From NCBI RefSeq assembly GCF_018853465.1, contig NZ_JABBOU010000145.1, forward strand, positions 1 through 8,793: a stretch of 8,793 nt of DNA, read 5' to 3'. Below the pieces are notes generated by a model. The model did no database searches. It was not told where the DNA came from and worked only from the letters and a program-made list of their open reading frames with translations. The translations under genes and the position numbers were made by a program. The number at the start of each line of letters is the position of its first letter. The first letter of the stretch is position 1. Positions 6,464-8,793 of the stretch are shown piece by piece. This stretch comes from Acidithiobacillus montserratensis (lineage in GTDB: Bacteria; Pseudomonadota; Gammaproteobacteria; Acidithiobacillales; Acidithiobacillaceae).

Positions 6464-7747
6464 ATGCAAATTTCCACACCGGAGGCCGCGCCTCTGGAAA
6501 GACACATTCATGTGACCATTCCTGCCAGCGAGGTAGAAAGCGGCGTCACGCAACGATTACGCAACAAGGCACGCGCGGCGCGCTTTCCGGGTTTCCGTCC
6601 GGGTAAGGCGCCGCTCGCCATTGTCGAACGGCACTACGGGTCAGATGCGCTCATGGAGACTTTTGATCAACTGATCAATGAGCATTACGCCCAAGCCGTG
6701 CGCGAACAGTCCTTGCGTCCTGTGGGCCGCCCCGACGTGCAGGTTGAGAAGGGCGGACGCGGAGAGGATTTCGTGTTTACGGCGGTGGTAGAAGTCTACC
6801 CCGAGTTCGAGCCGCAGGTCCCAGAGGCAGCCGTCATTCGCAAGACTACGGAAGTCACTGAAGCAGATGTAGATGCAACCATCGACATCATGCGCCAGCA
6901 ACGGCGTTTTTATGTGAAGACCGAGCGTGCCGCACAAAATGAAGACCGGGTTACCGTGGATTTTCAGGGTCTGATGGACGGAGAGCCCATGCCCGGTGGG
7001 GATGTGGTGGATTACCAGGTGGTTTTGGGTGGCGGACGCTTGCTGCCGGACATTGAACAAGGTCTGGTGGGCATGTCCGCTGGAGAAGAAAAATCCGTGT
7101 CAGTGCAGTTTCCTGAAGATTATCATGTGGCCGAACTGGCCGGGAAAAATGCCGAGTTTCACCTGCAGGTCAAGGAAGTAGCAGCTCCGCAGCTTCCCGA
7201 ACTGGATACCGAATTTGCTCTGGCGTTAGGTATTGAAGATGGGGACGTGACAGCCCTGCGTCAGGAGGTCAAGGAAAATCTTGAACGTGAAGCCCAGCGT
7301 CTCAGTCATGCTCAGGTCAAAGCCCAGATTCTGGATCTCGTAGCCGGCAGTAACCAGCCGGACCTGCCCAAGCAGATGCTGGCCCATGAACTGGAGCAGT
7401 TACAGAAGGATCCAAATGCCGTTAATGCTCCGGATCTGGAAAATGTAGCCCGGCGTCGCGTGGTGCTGGGACTGGTCCTGAGCGAGATTGTTCGCCGGGA
7501 AAAACTTCAGGCCAGTTCTGCCGAAGTAACCCAGGTCATTCGCGATATGGCGGAGCAGTATGAAGACCCGGAGCAGTTTGTCGCCTGGTACCGCAGTAAG
7601 CCGGAGCAACTGGAGCAGGCTGAAGCCATGGTTCTGGAAGACAAGGTGGTGGCATGGCTTCTGGAGCGTGTTAAAGTGACTGAAGAGCCGGTGAGTTTCA
7701 ATCAGCTGATTGGGCGTGCCCCGGCGCCACAAGCCCCGTCCGAATAA
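6464..7747 (+). CDS. tig: Trigger factor (ribosome-associated chaperone and peptidyl-prolyl isomerase)
   Basis: Trigger factor sits at the ribosomal exit tunnel and shields emerging proteins. The product has 427 residues (E. coli 432). The N-terminal ribosome-binding domain (about 1-115) has the signature [17 protein letters not shown] at 43-59, including the FRxGK docking loop. An FKBP-like isomerase domain spans about 155-240, with [19 protein letters not shown] and a core ending FHLQVKEV. The helical C-terminal chaperone domain covers about 245-427 with [13 protein letters not shown] near 301-313. The segment before [10 protein letters not shown] is about ten residues shorter than in E. 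coli. ATG 6464 is chosen because AAGGA (6452-6456) lies seven bases before it and MQIS is the usual family start. ATG 6443, 21 bases earlier and in frame, has a weaker site. It leads a tig-clpP-clpX cluster, a very common arrangement. Confidence 0.97.
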   Translation: MQISTPEAAPLERHIHVTIPASEVESGVTQRLRNKARAARFPGFRPGKAPLAIVERHYGSDALMETFDQLINEHYAQAVREQSLRPVGRPDVQVEKGGRGEDFVFTAVVEVYPEFEPQVPEAAVIRKTTEVTEADVDATIDIMRQQRRFYVKTERAAQNEDRVTVDFQGLMDGEPMPGGDVVDYQVVLGGGRLLPDIEQGLVGMSAGEEKSVSVQFPEDYHVAELAGKNAEFHLQVKEVAAPQLPELDTEFALALGIEDGDVTALRQEVKENLEREAQRLSHAQVKAQILDLVAGSNQPDLPKQMLAHELEQLQKDPNAVNAPDLENVARRRVVLGLVLSEIVRREKLQASSAEVTQVIRDMAEQYEDPEQFVAWYRSKPEQLEQAEAMVLEDKVVAWLLERVKVTEEPVSFNQLIGRAPAPQAPSE

Positions 7748-7755
7748 TGGGCAGC

Positions 7756-7776
7756 GGACACATCCCGGATGTGTCC
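7756..7776. repeat. 21-base inverted repeat between tig and clpP
   Basis: GGACACATCC (7756-7765) and GGATGTGTCC (7767-7776) are perfect inverted copies around a single C. As RNA it would form an eight-pair stem with a five-base loop CCCGG. No T-tract follows (the next bases are CTCAATGG), so it is unlikely to be an intrinsic terminator. It lies nine bases after the tig stop and seven bases before the first clpP ribosome-binding site. It could be an RNA processing or stability element, or a protein-binding operator; the sequence cannot decide. Confidence 0.6.
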
Positions 7777-7782
7777 CTCAAT

Positions 7783-7817
7783 GGAGGAACAGCAATGATG
7801 TGGAAACAAGCAGGAGA
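7783..7817 (+). promoter_or_regulatory. Two successive ribosome-binding sites at the clpP start
   Basis: GGAGG at 7783-7787 stands seven bases before ATG 7795 (and ten before ATG 7798). AGGAGA at 7812-7817 stands four bases before ATG 7822, in the same frame. Both could drive initiation, giving products that differ by eight or nine N-terminal residues, all within the expected propeptide. Confidence 0.6.
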
Positions 7818-8442
7818 CAGCATGACCTCCGCCCCGCAAGGTTTAGGCTATGTGCCGATTGTGGTCGAGCAAACCGGTCGTGGCGAGCGTTCTTATGATA
7901 TTTATTCCCGCCTGCTGAAAGAACGGGTGATTTTCATGGTGGGTCAGGTAGAAGACATGATGGCCAACCTGGTGGTTGCCCAGCTGCTGTTTCTGGAAGC
8001 CGAAAATCCAGATAAGGATATTGCCCTCTACATCAACAGTCCGGGTGGCTCGGTGACAGCAGGTATGGCTATTTATGATACCATGCAGTTCATCCGGCCC
8101 AAGGTCAGTACGGTCTGCATCGGTCAGGCTGCCAGCATGGGTGCGGTGTTGCTGGCCGCAGGCGCAGAAGGCAAGCGCTATGCCTTGCCTAATGCCCGAA
8201 TCATGCTGCATCAGCCCTCCGGGGGGTTTCAGGGGCAGGCCCATGATATCGAGATTCATACCAAGGAGATTCTGCGCATTCGTGAACGACTGAATGATAT
8301 TCTGGTCCATCATACTGGGCAGAGTCGTGAACGCATCGAGCAGGATCTGGATCGGGATTTTTTCATGTCGGCCGAAGAGGCCCAAACTTATCATCTCGTG
8401 GATGCCGTGATTACTCATCGCGGTGATGACGAGACCGCCTGA
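7795..8442 (+). CDS. clpP: ATP-dependent Clp protease proteolytic subunit ClpP
   Basis: ClpP forms the barrel-shaped serine peptidase that degrades proteins fed in by ClpX or ClpA. The product has 215 residues from ATG 7795 (E. coli 207). The catalytic triad is visible: S114 in GQAASMGA, H139 in IMLHQPSGG and D188 in DLDRDFF, with the same mutual spacing as E. coli S111, H136 and D185. [13 protein letters not shown] lies near 79-91. The N-terminus of the mature chain probably begins near residue 18 ([16 protein letters not shown]), leaving a 17-residue propeptide, close to the 14 of E. coli. ATG 7822 would leave only eight. ATG 7795 is preferred for its GGAGG; an earlier in-frame ATG at 7747 overlaps the tig stop and has no ribosome-binding site. 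clpX follows after 19 bases. Confidence 0.97.
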   Translation: MMWKQAGDSMTSAPQGLGYVPIVVEQTGRGERSYDIYSRLLKERVIFMVGQVEDMMANLVVAQLLFLEAENPDKDIALYINSPGGSVTAGMAIYDTMQFIRPKVSTVCIGQAASMGAVLLAAGAEGKRYALPNARIMLHQPSGGFQGQAHDIEIHTKEILRIRERLNDILVHHTGQSRERIEQDLDRDFFMSAEEAQTYHLVDAVITHRGDDETA

Positions 8443-8461
8443 AAAAGGCAGGAGAACAGCT

Positions 8462-8793
8462 ATGGCTGGAAAGCATGAGGGAAGTGGTGAAAAGACTTTG
8501 TACTGTTCTTTTTGCGGCAAAAGTCAGCACGAAGTCCGCAAGCTGATTGCCGGTCCGTCGGTATTCATCTGCGATGAATGCATCGAGTTGTGCAATGACA
8601 TCGTCAAGGATGAAATCCTCGATGATCTGCGCGGCGATCAACCGGACAAACTGCCCAAGCCCATGGAGATCCGCAAAACTCTGGACGATTATGTGATTGG
8701 TCAGGAAAGCGCCAAAAAAGTGCTTTCGGTGGCTGTCTACAATCACTACAAACGTCTGGAGCATGGTGGCAAGGATAATGAAGTCGAGCTCGA
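8462..8793 (+). CDS. clpX: ATP-dependent Clp protease ATP-binding subunit ClpX, 3' end cut off by window
   Basis: ClpX is the AAA+ unfoldase that recognises tagged proteins and threads them into ClpP. The first 110 codons are present and the frame is open to the window edge; the whole protein is usually about 420 residues. The N-terminal zinc-binding domain shows C15-x2-C18 ([19 protein letters not shown]) and C37-x2-C40 ([13 protein letters not shown]), which bind zinc and adaptors or substrates in the family. The start of the AAA+ region is seen as [20 protein letters not shown] near 75-94, followed by [13 protein letters not shown]. The Walker A motif would lie just beyond the edge. ATG 8462 has AGGAGA (8450-8455) six bases upstream. 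The 19-base gap after clpP indicates co-transcription. Confidence 0.97.
   Translation, partial: MAGKHEGSGEKTLYCSFCGKSQHEVRKLIAGPSVFICDECIELCNDIVKDEILDDLRGDQPDKLPKPMEIRKTLDDYVIGQESAKKVLSVAVYNHYKRLEHGGKDNEVEL

Noticed and set aside
7747..7794. clpP starting at ATG 7747 in a TAATG overlap with tig
   Set aside because: No ribosome-binding site precedes it, the added codons run through the inverted repeat, and the N-terminus would be much longer than in the family.

Overview
The window is an uninterrupted run of conserved bacterial housekeeping genes, all on the + strand, with short gaps or overlaps. It holds ten protein genes: the 3' part of aroA, then cmk, rpsA, ihfB, lapB, pyrF, pyrE, tig, clpP and the 5' part of clpX. 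The order aroA-cmk-rpsA-ihfB and lapB-pyrF, the six-domain ribosomal protein S1, an IHF beta subunit and a LapB with a C-terminal zinc-ribbon/rubredoxin-like knuckle all point to a gammaproteobacterium or a close relative. Two genes are less like E. coli. The aroA product carries class II EPSP synthase motifs, and the pyrE product resembles the shorter Thermus-type orotate phosphoribosyltransferase with a CPLC motif. An Acidithiobacillus-like or other deep-branching lineage would fit, but that is only a guess from memory. I saw no tRNA, rRNA, CRISPR array, insertion sequence, phage gene or pseudogene.

Layout. Positions 1-978 and 975-1655 hold aroA and cmk, overlapping by ATGA and so probably translationally coupled. 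A 78-base leader with two hairpins precedes rpsA (1734-3449). A very strong terminator-like hairpin (3460-3494) follows rpsA and ends only 27 bases before the ihfB start. ihfB (3522-3824) is followed without a gap by lapB, which appears to start at TTG 3825. lapB overlaps pyrF by ATGA at 4985-4988. A 122-base gap separates pyrF from pyrE (5803-6390). Just after the pyrE stop there is a near-consensus sigma-70 promoter (TTGAGA, 17 bases, TATGAT), which probably starts a separate tig-clpP-clpX unit. A 21-base inverted repeat sits between tig and clpP.

Function. The first block joins aromatic amino acid synthesis, CMP recycling and translation (S1), then DNA architecture (IHF), lipopolysaccharide control (LapB) and the last two steps of UMP synthesis (PyrE, then PyrF). 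The second block is protein quality control: the ribosome-bound chaperone trigger factor, then the ClpP peptidase and its ClpX unfoldase.

I found no previously undescribed system. The points worth a second look are regulatory (the rpsA leader, the rpsA/ihfB hairpin, the tig promoter, the tig-clpP inverted repeat and the doubled clpP start), along with the family types of AroA and PyrE and the gene order.
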